Source of the DNA: Shimia sp041624275 | GTDB taxonomy: Bacteria; Pseudomonadota; Alphaproteobacteria; Rhodobacterales; Rhodobacteraceae | Assembly (NCBI RefSeq): GCF_041624275.1 | Contig: NZ_JBFJVE010000052.1 | Location: forward strand, 1 to 15,127 | Reading direction: 5' to 3' | Length of the DNA: 15,127 nucleotides | Shown here: positions 14,063 through 15,127 of the stretch, piece after piece | How the letters are laid out: every line of letters begins with the position of its first letter | Position numbering within the stretch: position 1 is the first letter of the stretch | Position numbers and translations under genes: made by a program | Notes under the pieces: model-generated | Databases searched by the model: none | The model's input: the letters and a program-made list of their open reading frames with translations, nothing else | What the model was told of the DNA's origin: nothing

Positions 14063-15127
14063 GACGCTTCCCGCAATCGCGGCTCACAGGTTTTGTCCCG
14101 ATGCCGGGCCAGGGTGACCGGGGTCCGGGACTTGTTGACTTTATACACAAAATTATAGCGCGCAACGTGATAGGAGGTGTCGAAGCCAAAGAAGTTCCGC
14201 CGCATCCTCTTCAGTTCGGCGTCGCGGTATTCCGAGAGCGGCTTGTCCGCTTCGTCGGCCCGGCGGCGGGCGGCCTTGGCGGCCAGGGTGGCGGCGAAAT
14301 CCGGCGCCTGCGCCAGGGCGCGGGCCCCTGTCCGCACCTGGGTGTCGAACCCCTGCCGGTCGCGGCAGAGGATCTCGTCCGCAAGCCCCAGGGCCGTCGC
14401 TTCGGGCGCCCCCATCGGCAGGCGTGCCTGCGTGATGCGCTTGGCGTTCTCGGCCCCGGCATGGCGCGGCAGAAGATAGGTCCAGAACTCGGAACCGTAG
14501 AGGTTGCCCATGTCCTTGTAATGCGGATTGAGCACCACCGCACCGTGCAGCCAGACGTGGTCGCAGGCCCGCGCCAGGAACACCCCTCCGGCACCGGAAT
14601 TGCCGCGCATGGCGGCCACGGTCAGGTGGCTTTCGGTGCGGATGATCGCCTCGGCGAGATCATTCATCGCGTTGATGTTGAGCCAGCTTTCCTCGGCGGG
14701 GTTGCCGGCGGCCTCGATCAGGTTGAGGTGGATGCCATTGGACCAGAAATCATCACCGCCTTGCAGGACGATGACCCTGGTCGGCCTGGCGCGTGCCTTG
14801 TCGTAGGCGTCCAGCAGCCGCCGGCATTGGTCGACCGACATGGCGCCGTTGTAGAAATCGAAACGCAGAAAACCGACGTCCCCGTCTTCGCGGTAGTCGA
14901 TTTCGCGGTACCCCGTTTCACTGTCGACCGGCACTTCGGGCAGGTCGAAATGCCCATCGGCCAGCGCCCGCCTGGCGGGCAGCTTGAAGGGCTCGTCGGC
15001 ATCGGGGCGGCGCATGTGGCCGATCCACACCGCGCCGTCGCTGGTGGCCATTGCAATGGCCGGGCCCGAGGTGGCCAGAAGGGTTCCGCCGGGGCCCGCA
15101 TGTCCCGGCGCAGGGCGTATGTCGTGC
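14059..15127 (-). CDS. hypX: HypX/HoxX, hydrogenase maturation protein (C-terminal part; 5' end beyond the window)
   Basis: The frame stays open to the right window edge, so the N-terminal formyl-tetrahydrofolate hydrolase domain is missing from view. The first 25 visible residues before Met at 15051 (…GPGGTLLATSGPAIA) join smoothly to SDGAVWIGH and look like the end of a formyltransferase-type C-terminal domain. This shows that the Met at 15051 is internal. The rest (about 300 residues) is a crotonase/enoyl-CoA hydratase fold with MRGNSGAGGVFLARACDHVW and the HypX-specific YKDMGNLYGSEFWTYLLPR. HypX makes CO from formyl-tetrahydrofolate by way of formyl-CoA, supplying the CO ligand of the NiFe site under aerobic conditions. 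The stop overlaps the hoxA start by four bases. A plain enoyl-CoA hydratase is ruled out by the YKDMGNLYGSE motif and the neighbours. Confidence 0.93.
   Translation of the reverse strand, partial: HDIRPAPGHAGPGGTLLATSGPAIAMATSDGAVWIGHMRRPDADEPFKLPARRALADGHFDLPEVPVDSETGYREIDYREDGDVGFLRFDFYNGAMSVDQCRRLLDAYDKARARPTRVIVLQGGDDFWSNGIHLNLIEAAGNPAEESWLNINAMNDLAEAIIRTESHLTVAAMRGNSGAGGVFLARACDHVWLHGAVVLNPHYKDMGNLYGSEFWTYLLPRHAGAENAKRITQARLPMGAPEATALGLADEILCRDRQGFDTQVRTGARALAQAPDFAATLAAKAARRRADEADKPLSEYRDAELKRMRRNFFGFDTSYHVARYNFVYKVNKSRTPVTLARHRDKTCEPRLREAS

Noticed and set aside
12545..14158. Plus-strand open frame of 537 codons opposite hoxA
   Set aside because: It is an antisense shadow: hoxA has complete receiver, AAA+ and Fis domains on the other strand.
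14059..15051. hypX as a complete 330-residue enoyl-CoA hydratase starting at 15051
   Set aside because: The frame continues unbroken to the window edge. The residues before this Met fit the end of the formyltransferase-like part of HypX, so the gene is partial here.

Overview
The window is GC-rich, tightly packed bacterial DNA. It most likely comes from an alphaproteobacterium, probably Rhodobacterales or a relative. This assignment is inferred from gene content (a HupT/HupU/HupV/HypF block like that of Rhodobacter), codon use and the initiator tRNA; no taxonomic marker fixes it. The locus reads as a facultative hydrogen-driven CO2-fixation module, and no mobile-element gene, CRISPR array or long gene-free stretch is visible.

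Left part (1-6328): a plus-strand initiator tRNA-Met (43-119) is followed by a minus-strand operon, cbbL-cbbS-cbbQ-cbbO (5267 down to 192). It encodes the large and small subunits of a form IA (IAq-type) RubisCO, then the MoxR-type AAA+ ATPase CbbQ and the von Willebrand A protein CbbO, which together form the RubisCO activase that removes inhibitory sugar phosphates. The LysR-type regulator gene cbbR (5369-6328, plus) is divergent from cbbL. The 101-base gap between them carries several dyads that are candidate CbbR sites. Both gaps flanking cbbS contain strong GC stem-loops, which could set the high ratio of RubisCO to activase.

Right part (6400-15127): one minus-strand operon runs from the right window edge leftwards: hypX (5' end missing), hoxA/hupR, hupT/hoxJ, hupU/hoxB, hupV/hoxC, hypF. 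Four of the five junctions overlap by 1 to 4 bases and the fifth has a 13-base gap. HupU and HupV form a cytoplasmic H2-sensing [NiFe] regulatory hydrogenase: there is no Tat signal on the small subunit and no cleavable tail on the large subunit. HupT is the PAS-containing soluble histidine kinase that listens to it. HoxA/HupR is the NtrC-family response regulator. HypX and HypF make the diatomic ligands of the NiFe site (CO by the aerobic route, and cyanide). The energy-conserving hydrogenase (hupSL/hoxKG) and hypABCDE are not in the window and probably lie beyond the right edge or elsewhere.

Working together: H2 is sensed by HupUV and signalled through HupT to HoxA/HupR, which should switch on the uptake hydrogenase outside the window. 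The electrons and energy obtained would feed the Calvin cycle, whose RubisCO and activase are encoded on the left under CbbR. The least expected detail is in HoxA/HupR: the sigma54-contact loop reads GAVAGA instead of GAFTGA and the usual sensor I Asn/His is Tyr, which suggests that it does not work as a standard sigma54 activator.
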